Of a DNA stretch of 64,000 nucleotides, positions 35,731-47,751 are shown in pieces. The position numbers and the translations under genes are program-made. Each line of letters begins with the position of its first letter. Position 1 is the stretch's first letter. This DNA comes from Malachius bipustulatus (Eukaryota > Arthropoda > Insecta > Coleoptera > Melyridae). Under the pieces are notes generated by a model. The model was not told the DNA's origin and searched no databases. It was given only the letters and a program-made list of their open reading frames with translations. The DNA lies in the NCBI GenBank assembly GCA_910589415.1, contig OU342633.1, forward strand, positions 14,608,858 through 14,672,857, read 5' to 3'.

Positions 35731-37429
35731 AGAGCCCATCATGGATTAAACAACAACAAAATCCACAAAGACTGGACCAATTCCTTGAAATACTCCCAGT
35801 CATGCAGCTCTAAAGAATTGACACTTGGCTCGAATTTGACCATATTACAACTAAATATTGAAGGAATATCTAAAGATAAGTGCCATTTTTTATCTAAAAT
35901 TTGCAATAATAAAAATGTAGATATAATACTTCTTCAAGAAACGCACACAAATTCTAATAAACAAATTTTATCTCGAGGTGTTATTCCAAGTTATACATTT
36001 ATTGAATCATTAAACAGTGCAATACATGGATGTGCTACTTATGTTAAGGAAAATATTCACAATCCTGAAATCACATATAATAATATTTATGAAGGTATAT
36101 TTATAATTGTCATAAAAGTTTCAGATACTTTCATTTGTAATTTATATAAACCTCCAAAAGTTCAATGGCCAGAAGATTTTCCTATAGTTTATGGACACCC
36201 AGTTATTTATGCAGGAGATTTTAATTGTCATCATAATTCTTGGGGTTATGAACTCAACGACCGAAATGGCATTGCTTTGTCCAACTGGATTGAAAGAAAT
36301 AAATATTATTTGAAATATAATCCGAAAGATAGAAAAAGTTTATATTCTTCTAGATGGCGTAAAAATTATAACCAAGATTTAGGCATAATATCTAAAGACA
36401 ATGATGATATACCATTCCATTACCTATTATCGAGGAAGTATAACAACACTTTCCACATAGCCAACACAAGACGACGTTAATTAGAACAGGAATTCGTATT
36501 GAATATATTAATTAATTACAAAAACCAAGATGGAATTTTGGCAAAGCAAACTGGAAAGAATTTAGAACTCAAATAGACAATAACATAAGATGGATTAAGC
36601 CCACTTATAATAACTATTCTAGATTTGTAGGTATCATCAAAGCAACAGCTAAAAGAACAATACCTAGAGGATTTCGACAAGAATATATTCCTTGTTGGAC
36701 CAAAGAAACTCAGGAATGCTACGAATCATATAAAAAAGCTCCCACTACAGAAGCAGCAAATAAAATTTTTAATTGTCTGAACAATTCACGGAAAGAAAAA
36801 TGGAATACTTTAATGGAAAACATGAATTTCACTCATTCTAGTAGAAGCAGTTGGAACCTACTTAGCAAATTAGGAACTACTAACCAAATAAAACAGCAAA
36901 AATATAATATTTCACCTAATTCTATTTCTTCTAGAATAGTGAAAGTTTCTAATTCTGTTTTAGTATCCAAAGAAGAACAGAAAAATATAAAGAATAAATT
37001 AAGAAGACAAAGAAAAAATGCCATTAATTCTGACACATTGTCTAAACCATTTGAATTAAAAGCACTTAAAGCTGCAATAAATTCCATGAAAAATCGAAAA
37101 TCACCTGGTTTCGATGGTATTTTAACTGAATTCTTAAAAATTCTGGGGAGTTTTTCATTTAAATGGCTACGTTCTTTTTTAATAACATTCTGGTTTCAGG
37201 TCGACTACCTGAAGATTTCAAAAAAGCAAACATTAGCGCAATTCTAAAGCCTGGGAAACCAAATGATGACTCTTCAAGCTACAGACCTATTGCTTTGCTT
37301 AGTATCACTTATAAAGTACTGGAAGAACTTTTATACAATCGTCTGTTACCAATTATTGTTGATGAAAAATTACTTATTGAGCAAGGTGGATGTCGGCCAA
37401 ACAGAAATACATGTGATAATTTAAGCTTA
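35731..37429 (+). pseudogene. LINE ORF2 fragment: endonuclease and start of RT
   Basis: From 35785 an AP-type endonuclease is read: LTILQLNIEGISKDKCHFL, DIILLQETHT, YAGDFNCHHNSWGYELNDRN, to a stop at 36480. Coding resumes at about 36528 in another frame (WKEFRTQIDNNIRWIKPTY) and runs through SMKNRKSPGFDGILTEFLK. A frame change near 37180 leads to AISAILKPGKP-like sequence (ANISAILKPGKP) and SSSYRPIALLSITYKVLEEL, then QGGCRPNRNTCDNLS, where it stops. The catalytic YADD block and the entire 3' end are missing. The Jockey clade is most likely. AATGACTGGACTAT flanks it on both sides (35717-35730, 37430-37443), a perfect 14-bp target duplication. Confidence 0.88.
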
Positions 37430-37443
37430 AATGACTGGACTAT

Positions 37444-39227
37444 CTAGTATTCAAGCTATCGTCTGCCATCAATATTATTCACTAATTTCTTTGAAAAAAG
37501 TAAATATTTAGGAGAGTTTTATTTTTATATATTATGCCTGACTGTTATAATAGAAAAAAACCATCTTCAGAGGTAAATATATCGCGAACAGGCGTTTTTG
37601 GGGGGTTATGCACATAGAGACCTCTGATTTACTAATTGGATACTACCGTACACCAAAATAAAAAAACATAGAAACGCGACTGTCTTATCAAAGTCGTGGA
37701 AGTTCTGAATTTAGGTATTTGGTGGTTCATTCAATTGACAGTTGTGTCAGGCAAAGATCCATCGAACAAAATATAGATCCATGTTCACTTTTGAATAAAC
37801 AAATGTAGTTTTGAGACAACATGCTAAATAAAACAAACATTTTCTTCCAGTTTAATTTGTATTTTTATGAGAATATTACATTTTTCTTTAAATTTATCAT
37901 TCACATAAATTTAGTTTTATTCAGATATATTTATACTGATTATGTTCTTACATTTATTTTCAGATCTTTACATAAATTAAATATGTATAACTAAATAAAT
38001 TAAATGAACAGGGCCATCAACAATAAATTAACAGTAGTGGTATTATAGGTACTACCTGTACATAGATTAGACTTAGGTACTAGGTACTTATATATACTGA
38101 TATATATATATACTGATACCTAAACAACAAATATCTTATTTAAGGTGTAACTATTTCCAAATAACATGTAGTTAAGTTGAATGAAAATTCATTTTTTATA
38201 TGCTATGTACCTATTTTATGCTAGGCTCCAACTTATTTGTCTGTGATAGAAATGTAAAGAGACTATGTATGACTCTCAAAATAGCGGTACGTTATCTTTC
38301 GTCAGGTTTTTTTTTTATAAAACATTTTTCTTGAAAATGCTACCACATTATCAACTATGTCCCTTCGTCGTGGATTCCCTTTCCCAAATCCAATTCAAGT
38401 TTGTATGACAAGCACTTTTGATATACCTTCAGACGATATCACCCACAGTCTTTTGGCCAGTATGTGATATTGTATGATAATCAAAATTATGGGTTTATTT
38501 GTTTTTTTGGTTCAAGAAATAGAATATCATTATTCGATTTAGCATATTCTTCAACGAGCGGAGAGCTATGGCTGTTATTATCGAAGACGAAGACTACACT
38601 AGTCTTTAGTCACCGACAGTCGTTCTTCGTGGGTAGAACACGCTATTTTCTCTACGACTAAATGGAAAAATCATAAAAAAGCTTTTTTATAAGCTAATAG
38701 AACGTTGTTACACCCAGTCCCAGATTGCGAGGGAAAGCGCCGACCATCAATGTCTGGTTGGTTTGGGCAATATCAACGAATTTGGTAGTCTGTGGTGTTT
38801 GTTTGAAAGTGGACGTGTCATGATTATCTTATCATATTTTGAGAGCTATCCTGGAATCAAAATGCCGAGTTGTGAGTGGTTCTGCCACTACCACGTGACG
38901 TGAGAAAATGCTTATTTTTAAGATAGCTTGTGAATGCACATCATTCCTAGCCTAAGATTACCGGCACACTAACCTTATCATTAACTAAACAATCGAAGCG
39001 AAAAAAAAATTGTAAGAATAATACATAAGTCCTTCTGTATAGGTACATCATATTGAAGCACTTGATCTCGTTTTGTTTTGGTAGTATGTAAGTAGGCACT
39101 ATACTATAATAATACTATGACTACTTTTTAATGTTTTGCTCGGCCGCACCTACGGCAACGCTAGATCCACATACCTCTTCTCTTCTTCTGCCCGGCTATT
39201 AACAGACGCGACGTTTAAATGAGATTC
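37444..39227. other. AT-rich spacer, no gene seen
   Basis: Long A/T-rich stretch with (TA)n near 38090-38120. Nothing recognisable is coded. The inverted fragments around 38560-38660 (GACGAAGAC, GTCGTTCTTCGTG) are too short to assign. Confidence 0.5.
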
Positions 39228-39398
39228 TCGGCCACGAGAGGGAAAGTTCGAGAACTAACTTCCACAGCTAATCTGTCAGAGCGTCTGGAAGTTGTTACTA
39301 TAATAATATTACAGGAATAGAAGATTCGGAATTCCTAAAAAACATTCCGGAGTTAGTCAGGTTTCGAAGGCGTTCTGGAACAATATTAGGGGTGTATA

Positions 39399-39577
39399 CA
39401 CTGTGCTGCATAGGAAAGGTAACATAATAAAAACACTACTGTGAATATTATTAAGGATCCGAGCAACTGTGATTTAAAAGCTGATAGTTTCCTAGGAAAC
39501 TGTATAGTTTCCTAGGAAATTTGGTAGTTTCCAAGGGAACGGTATTCCCTATATTACCTTTTCTATGCAACACGGTG
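39399..39577. mobile_element. 179-bp MITE in a TATA box
   Basis: Ends CACTGTGCTGCATAGGAAAG and CTTTTCTATGCAACACGGTG, with TA on each side (39397-39398, 39578-39579). Inside, AGTTTCC(T/A)AGG occurs three times in tandem (about 39486-39535). The homologous module at 40918 reads TATATAAG without interruption, so the insertion target was the TA of the TATA box. Confidence 0.75.
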
Positions 39578-39750
39578 TATAAGCGGAGCTAGATCCGGTG
39601 CTAGTTAGTCCAGTGAAGAGTACCAAATGATCAACAAGCAATAATGCAAGAGATGTTAGTTTAGCATAGACTGCGAGTAAGGAAGCTATAGGAAGCGATA
39701 TAAGAAGGTGATAGTAATTGAACTTGTTAATTAGTATAATAGTAGTCTTA

Positions 39751-39954
39751 CAGTGGGTATTATAAAGGCTCATTAAGTTAACGGGCAGCTTTCTGTGGCC
39801 ATTTCTGAAAAACGTATCGACTTTAGGCGGAAAATATTGTAATTTATAGGATTGGGATCTCAAAAATTAAAAGGAAATTTGACCTCTACATTAGTTTCAA
39901 AAACCGTCACAGAAATCTTCCCGTTAACTTAATGAGCCTTTATAATACCCACTG
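39751..39954. mobile_element. 204-bp MITE, relative of 464-682
   Basis: Ends CAGTGGGTATTATAAAGGCT and AGCCTTTATAATACCCACTG. Internal CATTAAGTTAACGGGCAG and CACAGAAATCTTCCCGTTAA match the 464-682 and 55444-55662 elements. TTA precedes it, but the right flank (ATC) is not a matching duplicate. It interrupts the leader of module 1, which is continuous at 41085-41116 in module 2. Confidence 0.75.
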
Positions 39955-40756
39955 ATCGTGTGAATTGTTAATGAAAGTAAGCGAATTTTGAAACAACTAA
40001 TTCATTTTTCTGGCTTTTCAGTTTATCGGCAAACGCACCGAAAGAAAACCGTACCAATATTCTTACTATTGATGAAATCCGACAAAATTTGATTCAATTC
40101 CGCGTTATAACAGTGAAATATTATATTTCAGACGAAAAAAGTGACTCTAACTCATAATCCAAGTTTTATGCTATTCGTGCATTAAAAATATGTCGTGCTA
40201 TAAGAACTTGAAAGCTCTTATCCAAAATATGCAGCAGGAATTTATTTGACTCCCAAAACGTGATCAGACTTTATGGTTTGTAGATCAATAATCTGGATAC
40301 GTCAATCTCTGATACTGTAGCTCCAATCCAGAAAGGATATGGCTTGAAAGGTCTTAGAATATCGTAGACACACCTGGAATTTAATTTTGTTCAATTTTCA
40401 TGATCAATACAAAGTTACATCGTAACAACCGAAAGCGATAGGATACCCATGGTGTATTTAAATTGTCATAATTGTCATAAGTTCTGGGGGGCGATCCTAC
40501 TTGTACTACCATTGAAAAATTGGGGCGATACAATAGAAACACAGACCTTATCTCTGACGAAATTTCGCTAAAATCTTTATGAAATGTTTTTTTCAGATGA
40601 ATGTGCCAAGTTACGAATAACACAGTTCTAAAAAAACTATGAAAAAATATTCCACAGGAACTAATTCGCTTACTTTCATAATTATTATAATTATTACGTT
40701 TACCTATCTTGATTACCTACCTATCTTGATATAACTATCTTTGTATCGAAAAATTT

Positions 40757-41160
40757 TGGCCATAAAAGGAAAGTTCGAGAACTAACTTTCAAGAATAGAC
40801 TATCAGGGTGTCTAGAAGACTCCTGACTGATCCAGATGTTAAAGGAATAGAGGACTCTAAAAATAACTTCGGGAAAAAAATAACTCTCTAAATAACTTCA
40901 GAAGACCATCGATGGTGTATATAAGAAGGGCAAGCAGCCAGTGAGTTCAGTTCTGTGTAGACTGCGAAGTAGTAAGTGAATAAGGGAGCGATATAAGAAG
41001 ACGATAGCAGCGTTATAGACAATGTGTAATTAACGGTGGCAGTAGTAATAAGATTATAATTAATTGAACTTGTAAATTAGTATTAGTAGTGTTTAGTATT
41101 TGAATTGTAAATCAAAGTAAGCGATTAAAAAACTAATTAATTCAGTTAATTGGCTTTCCA
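40757..41160 (+). promoter_or_regulatory. Heat-shock-type promoter module 2 (uninterrupted)
   Basis: Heat-shock elements: GAAAGTTCGAGAA at 40769-40781 and TTCAAGAA at 40788-40795. TATATAAG is at 40918-40925. An arthropod initiator TTCAGTT has its A at 40949, 31 bases from the TATA start. The leader AGACTGCGAAGTAG...AATTGAACTTGTAAATTAG is shared with module 1 and ends at a donor ATCAAA|GTAAGC (41116). The acceptor of module 1 is changed here (GGCTTTCCAAAG). The layout is that of an insect heat-shock promoter, but no heat-shock protein frame follows. Confidence 0.55.
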
Positions 41161-43403
41161 AAGTTATCATTGAACCCACAGAAGGAAAATTCGTAAGAAT
41201 ATCTGAATTTCTTCCTATACCTACCATTGGAGGTTCCGTACCAAAATTTTATATGTCTCCTGTTATAGCAAAGTCATTCACAAAGTCTGTTCATCACAAA
41301 AATTATTACAAAGTTTACAAATCAGAAAAATAAGCTGGTGACTAGTGTAGGTAGGTACTTTCTATTAAAACTTTCACGGATGATCGTAAATCTTCTTAAC
41401 ATGGTCGTACATGAAAACATATTTTGTGTTTGAAATAACTTGTAAATATGTAAATATATTATTTTTCTATTTACATGTTTATAATTATTATTATTATCGT
41501 ATTCAATCAAACACATGTAGGTATTATGTCAAAAGTATATGTGTGTAAAAATACCACCATATTCAGCAAACTTTTTGAACAAGTTTTATACTTTTATTAA
41601 ACTTTGCTTACAGTAAATGGACAAAACACATACCTTAAAATACATTTAAAAAAGAAAACGCACTAAAATATCTGATTATCTGACAATATCTACTATTATT
41701 TTAGTATTTAACACCATAAAATATCTTTAAGACACATTTATATTGTTCACATTTATTTAAAAGGGCTTTTAATATTTAAACATCAGATTTAAATAGCGAT
41801 ATACATCCAAGTTTATTTTCCATTCCAATTTGTATAAATCCACTTACTTTTAGCGCAAGTCACCTTACAATTTCTTTTCGAGGTTACATTTATTCAATAT
41901 TATTGTATCTAGACACAATCAAGAACACCATTTATGTACTAACTTAAATCAATATTGAAAATTATTATTGTTATAAATTAGATTATCAAAATTTTCGAGC
42001 CCATGAAACACATTACAAGCAGTCTCTTAACAAGTAAGCAGTTTGATCTCTCTCGCACAAAAAAATGAAAATGATCTTACGAGTACATTTTACTGTGAAT
42101 AAAATTGTCACAGAAAATACACTTCAGTTTCACAAAATTATGTCAACTATTTGTTCAAAACTCCTCAAAACGAATGACAGTACACAACCAATCCCTAATG
42201 CATACAGGTAGTTATATTATAGTGCCAGAACGATTTGCAAATAATGTGACCTTGAAGAATTCATTCTTAGTTTGAATATTCGAATAAACAGACCCATCAA
42301 GAAGAATTTTGGCATTATTTCCATGTGAACCACTTAAAATGCATAGCCAAAGCCAAAAGCACCGCTAAAAAAATGTGTTAATAATTTGAAAGTTTAAGGA
42401 AGAAGGATTCCTATGTTTAAAGATTTCTAAACTTATACTTGCTTTTTAGTACTGAAGTGTTAATAAATTTCCTTGCTGTTGTATCATCCTTGTTGATCTT
42501 CCAATATCGGACAATTTTTCGCAATGGACAATCCAACTGGTTGTCCGGCGAATTTATCAGGATCTAGGTTTTGTACAAGGTGTCCTTTGATTTTCCAAAC
42601 ATAGGAAATTCCCATGTAAATATTTACCTACCCACCCCCTCCCCCTAATTATTTTATATGGAAACGTCGAATGACCAGTTGTGATGATTGAAATGCTGCT
42701 TCTATTAGAATTACGTTTTAAGTCTGGTAAGTCATTTTCGAGGAAATTCGGAAAAAGATTTCAAATTGTGACGTAATCTTCATTGTATTTCATTTCGTTG
42801 TGATGTTATTTTTGTCATTTGACTTAATTGAAATAGTCAAGGCTATATCACGAAAATGACGTCACCAATTGAACATCATTTTCATTGCATTTATTTCGTT
42901 GTGATGTTTTTATGTCATTTTTATTTCTTATTATCAAGGTTATTACGAAAATAACGTCACAAATTAGAAATGTTGTCCCGATTTCCTAAAAATAGCTTAA
43001 CGGGCTTGACCTGTTTAACAAATGATACCATTTTAAAGATTTATTTGAAAATAAATTTAGAGGGGGGATTTTATATCGGATTTTCTTTGTTCGGAAAAGC
43101 AAAAAACACCATGTATAAGTATGGTTGCATTTTTTCTTGTAGTAAAATTTTCAAACCACCTGTATGATAAATGATGTAACGTTTTCGTGTTAAACTAATG
43201 TCGTCAGGATGGCAACCGGTTCAAAAGTTTCAAAAAGTTTCGAACAACTAGAACCTCTGATTTGGAAACGTATGAATTGTCGATAATAAAAATATGATTA
43301 TGAATTTTGGTAAGAAATTATTACAGAAAATTAAATTAAAGAAAATTAACGTCAGTTATGTTAACCTAATTTACGAACTCAACAAGTTCAATACCAAACA
43401 AAA
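41161..43403. other. AT-rich spacer with a two-copy CRE-like tandem repeat
   Basis: No gene is visible. At about 42765-42965 a roughly 100-bp unit occurs twice imperfectly (CATTTCGTTGTGATGTT...TGTCATTT...ATCACGAAAATGACGTCACC). The first ends with TGACGTCA, the palindromic CREB/ATF site; the second has ATAACGTCAC. Elsewhere only A/T-rich sequence. Confidence 0.5.
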
Positions 43404-43636
43404 CTTTCTAGAATTCTAGACCATTCTCGAACATTCTAGATCATTAGTGAATCTTCTCGAACCGAAAATACTATAATATTCTAAAGCATTCCGAATATTC
43501 TGGATTATTCTAGAACATTATGAAGTATTTTTAACCTTCTAAAACATTCCAGAACTTTCTAGATCTTGCTCAGATATTCTGGCATATCCTAGAACAATAC
43601 AGAACATTTTCCAGTTGTAGATTTTAGAGCATTCTA

Positions 43637-45046
43637 CAGGGTGTTTACTGTAGAATGGTCAAACTTCACAGGCCGATTCTTTAGACTAAAATAAACAAAA
43701 AATTTTCCATTCTTTTTGTGTGCCTGGAAATGCATCGTTTTTGAGATACAGGGTGTCGAAGAAATATTCTTTTTCCAGTTTTTTGACGATATCTGGGGAA
43801 CCGTACGAGATACAATGTTCAGCTCTTATACACACAATGTGCTCACTGATCCCCTGATTTTCGCCGTAAAATAAAGGTTTTAAAAAAAATTCAGTGGCGT
43901 AGATTTAGGGTATTTTAAGGGTTTCGACCCCCTAATTTCTGCGCTACTGGAATAAATGCGATTTCAAGCAGCGCCTTTTAACCGCCCATGTTTTCGATAC
44001 CAAAAACGTACTCTTGGTTAACGGCTCTAAAATGAACCGTTTCCGATAAAAATTGCATTTTATGAGAGAAAACGTTAGCCTTGAAGACACGTTCTTCAAG
44101 GCAGAACTTCGGAACGAAGAAGAAAAACTGAGAGAAATCCATTGGAATAACCTCTCAGGATTGAGACAATCCAAGGAGCTCCTCGGGAACTTTAACCGAG
44201 AAAGGTCAAAGAAACTCCTGACCCTCAACAAAGGAAGTCTCAGAATGCTAACAGGATTCCTAACAGGTCATTGCAAGCTCAATGAACTTGGTATAAAATG
44301 AAACTTGGTATAGAAAAAGATGGCGTTTGCAGACTCTGCAGGGAAGAAAACGAGACGCCTCGTCACCTATTGATGAACTGCGAAGCACTAGAACGTGCTT
44401 CGCTATGCTTCCTAGAGTTGGAGAGGCTGCTTCAATGAAGGGAATATACTCCAAAGAAGCAGAGAAGAGGGGGCACAATAGATCTGTAATAGGTCGCAGC
44501 GCATCTGACACCCTCAATATCAATATCAGAGAAAACATCACTTTTTTAACGATTTTTCAACAGCATTTTGGAAAAATGAAAGTAAGTGAAACTTATTCCT
44601 ATAATTAATGTTTTCTCTCATAAAATGACATTTTTCTCTGAAACGGTTCACTTATTTAGAGCCGTTAACCAAGAGTACCTGTTTGGTGTAGAAAACATGG
44701 ACGGTTTAAAGACGATGCTTAAAATCGAATTTATTCCATAGGCGTAGAAATTGGGGAGTCGAAACCCATAAAATACCCTAAATCTACGCCACTGTTTTCT
44801 TTTAAAACCTTTATTTTACGGCGAAAGTAAGGGGATCAGTGAGTACATAGTGTGTATGAGAGCTGAACATTGTATCTCATACGGTTCCCGAGATATCGTC
44901 AAAAACCTGGAAAAAGAATATTTATTCGACACCCTGTATCTCAAAAACGGTGCATTTCCGGACACATGTTAATGGGAAATTTTATGTTTATTTTAGTCTG
45001 AAGCAACAGCCTGTGAAGTTTGGCCAATCTTACAGTATAAACCCTG
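43637..45046. mobile_element. 1.41-kb foldback carrying a LINE fragment
   Basis: Ends CAGGGTGTTTACTGTAGAAT and ACAGTATAAACCCTG in TA context (43635-43636, 45047-45048). Arms of about 430 bp match in inverse orientation (CTGATCCCCTGATTTTCGCC with GGCGAAAGTAAGGGGATCAG; CGTAGATTTAGGGTATTTTA with its complement). The loop (about 44074-44607) is not palindromic and holds the RNase H/C-terminal part of a LINE. Confidence 0.85.
44074..44607 (+). pseudogene. LINE C-terminal fragment inside a foldback loop
   Basis: The frame reads EIHWNNLSGLRQSKELL, LNKGSLRMLTGFLTGHCKLN, then stops at 44301. A 17-bp imperfect duplication (AACTTGGTATA twice, 44284-44311) shifts the frame. It resumes KLGIEKDGVCRLCREENETP, RHLLMNCEALERASL. 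Downstream GCACAATAGATC...GGTCGCAGCGCA looks like LINE 3' UTR. It corresponds to the C-terminal half of the fragment at 24260-25122. Confidence 0.75.
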
Positions 45047-45303
45047 TATATCACAATTTTGGAAGATTCTCGAACAATCTGAAACATTCTAGAACCATTC
45101 AAGAATATTGTAGAACATTCTGGTAAATTTAAGCACATTCTTCAATCGAAATTCCAGAACTCAATAGGATATTACCTATCCCAAAACCTTCGAGAACATT
45201 CTCATATACTCTGGAACATTTCAGAACATTGAAGAATGTTCTCTAATCGGAAATTCTAGAACATTCTAGAACATCCAGAACATTCCGGAACATTCAAAAA
45301 ACA

Positions 45304-46234
45304 TTAGACTTCTAACATCTAAGACCATATGTTAACTTATGTTGTCTTGCAACTAAAAAGTCGTGTTCAATTTTCAAAATCACTGTCTGGCTTAGAAAAC
45401 CGTTGAAGCAGAAATTTAAATTTATCTTCAATTTGAATATTCAATTTGGATAAAGGTAAATAATGACATTTTGGATCAGATTCCTCATACCAAATGCAAA
45501 ACCTGATAATAATCAAGCTCAAGCTAATTATTAGGAAGTCAATTTCATATAATAATTACAAGTGCTATTGCAACTAGTGAGAGAGACCAAATGCAATACC
45601 CTGATATGTTTTTCCTTTTGTTTTTAATCCCGTAGGTACCTACTTGTTTATTCACAGATTTGGTAATCCACAGCGAGATCTTACCGAGCTACAACATTAG
45701 CTCAAAACATTTCTCACGAGATGAACATGAAGAGACTGTGATTGAAAATATTTTATGGAAGCTGTCTTAGATAATAAATTCCGTAAGATCTCGTTGTGAA
45801 TTTAAAAACTAATAAAGTTTTTTTTATAAAGTTAGGCATGCCTTGTATGTCCCATAAATTGTGTTTTCATCCCTGGCTTACGAAAAATAATTTTCACAAG
45901 TGGCTAATCGGTATAAAAGATCAAAATCTAATTGTTTCTGTAGTGTTATTAGTTGAAACACCAATACATAAATTGACATGTAAAACAAATAACGAAGCAG
46001 CCTACCTTACTGATCGCTAATTCGAGCAGAAGAATGACCGCCGATTGTAACCGCTATGGTCTCATGCATCTGTACCAACAGAATGACCGCCAATAGTGAT
46101 AGTGACGGCTGTGGTCCCGCACGTCTCCACTACCCGTGATGTTTTCGGCCGAGTTTTCGGGAAAAAAACTAAAAACAAAAATATTTAAACTATGAACTTT
46201 TTTTACATGCTTGGATACCATTTATGACAAAATA
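45304..46234. other. Noncoding spacer with a short tandem duplication
   Basis: No gene recognised. AGAATGACCGCC...GCT(A/G)TGGTC occurs twice in tandem at about 46029-46115, a roughly 50-bp imperfect repeat. The 45320-45380 part resembles foldback arm sequence (TTAACTTATGTTGTCTTGC). Confidence 0.45.
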
Positions 46235-47751
46235 CAGGGTGATTGATTGTGACATTAGGAATATATGGAGAATACAGAAAAGAATCGAAATTTTGGTTGC
46301 GGCCATGATGGCATGTGATCCGTTGAATGCAAATAGTTTCAAAACGGCCGCACTCTCGGTTATGCCGGTAATGCCGATCATCTTTGTTTTTTAATTAATA
46401 GAATGCCCCATATAATTGCATTTTCAAACAGTAAAAAAAAATCAGAAAAACAATTAGAATTGTTTTGACGGTTGCAGTTTAAATTGAGTCGACTCGATCG
46501 AGTACTCGTAAACAAGTTATAAACAAGTGAAAATCGCAATTTTGAAACTTCAAAGCAGTGCGTAACGAGAACGGCTAATAGGATAACTGCCTATACAGGA
46601 TGATTCTTTTATCGCTCCCATTAGAAAAAGTTCGACTTCTATAGTTGATCTAGGAATCTGAAATTTGGAATTTAGGCAACATACATAATAACGAGTCGAA
46701 ATGAAATGTTACCAAGATAGCGGCACATTTGAAAATGGGGAAAGGAAGTGCTATTTTTGTGTTTTTAAATTGGACACCCCATACAATATTGCATTTTCAG
46801 ATTATCTGAGAAAATGTAATAACAATGGTACTTATAGTTGCAGTTTAAATTGAGTAGGCTATGAGTTATAAACAAGTGAAAATCACGATTTTCCCACTTT
46901 AAAGCCATTTTCAACAAAAACGGCTCAAGATACTCAAGATATCAGAAAACGGATTACATGTCCCTATTTTAATTATTATAAAGAGGTATCCTATTATGGA
47001 GGTGAAATGTTTATACAGGGTGGTGAAAATTATCAGATTTTTGTTCAACCTGTATAAACGTTTCAATTATACAGTAGGATACTAGAAGAAAGGTTAAGAT
47101 AGGGACATGTAAACCGTTTTCAGATATCTTGAACCATTTTCGTTGTAAATAACTTCAAAGTTGGAAAATTGCTATTTTCACTTGTTTGTAACTCATCGCC
47201 TACTCTATTTAAACTGCAACAATTATCAGCACCATTGTTATTACATTTTCTCAGACAATCTGAAAATGCAATAATGTATGGGGTGTCCCATTCAAAAAAA
47301 CAAATATGGCATATTCTTTCGCCATTTTTAAATGTGCCGCCATCTTGGTAATATTTCATTTTAACTCGTTATTATGTGTGTTGCCTGAATTCCAAATTTT
47401 AGATTCATAGATCAACTAGAAGTTGTGCTTTTTCTAATGGGCGCTTTAAAAGAATAAGCCTGTATATCTCTATCTTAACTTTTCATGCTTTTTTTATACA
47501 GAGTTATGAAATATCTGATTCTCATGAAACCCATTCTCATTAAATTTTTTAAGGCAATTCGATGCAATAATGCAATAATATAATGAAGCATTATTATTTA
47601 AAAAAAAAACAAAGATAGTAGCGATTTCCGGTATAACCAGAAGTACCACCCACCATTTTGAAGCTATTTTCATTCAACAGATCAGATGCCATTATGGCCG
47701 TAAACAACATTTCAAATCGATTCCTTTCTGCGTTATCAATCAATCAGCCTG
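46235..47751. mobile_element. 1.52-kb foldback containing a second foldback
   Basis: Outer ends CAGGGTGATTGATTG and CAATCAATCAGCCTG. An inner 867-bp palindrome (46596-47462) starts CAGGATGATTCTTTTA and ends AAAGAATAAGCCTG. A third, tiny one is at 47015-47054. Inner arms carry a conserved core, GAGTTATAAACAAGTGAAAATC...ACATGTCCCTATTTTAA, also seen at 56105-56260 and 56995-57480. The right outer target base is altered (GTTA). Confidence 0.75.

Larger units (their letters stand above)
39228..40022 (+). promoter_or_regulatory. Heat-shock-type promoter module 1 (interrupted)
   Basis: A perfect three-part heat-shock element, GAAAGTTCGAGAA, lies at 39242-39254; TTCTGGAA is at 39373. GTGTATA...TATAAG is a TATA box split by a 179-bp MITE (39399-39577). 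Downstream are TAGTCCAGTG, a 5'UTR-like stretch ending ATGAAA|GTAAGC (donor at 39976) and an acceptor GGCTTTTCAG at 40021. Module 2 (40757-41160) is clearly homologous. No open reading frame follows, so this may be a promoter copy detached from its gene or the start of a noncoding transcript. A second MITE (39751-39954) interrupts the leader. Confidence 0.5.
43404..45303. repeat. Decamer minisatellite built of heat-shock elements, split by a foldback
   Basis: Blocks 43404-43634 and 45058-45303 are degenerate tandem repeats of ATTCTAGAAC. Each decamer is nTTCn followed by nGAAn, exactly two inverted heat-shock pentamers. By eye about 13 TTCnnGAA palindromes occur; the best run is at 45252-45296 (two TTCTAGAA, then CCAGAA and TTCCGGAA, all in 10-bp phase). 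A 1.4-kb foldback (43637-45046) separates the blocks. Confidence 0.75.

Noticed and set aside
43404..45303. Minisatellite as simple AT-rich slippage
   Set aside because: The 10-bp phase and conserved TTCnnGAA core are too regular for plain low complexity, so it was kept as a finding.
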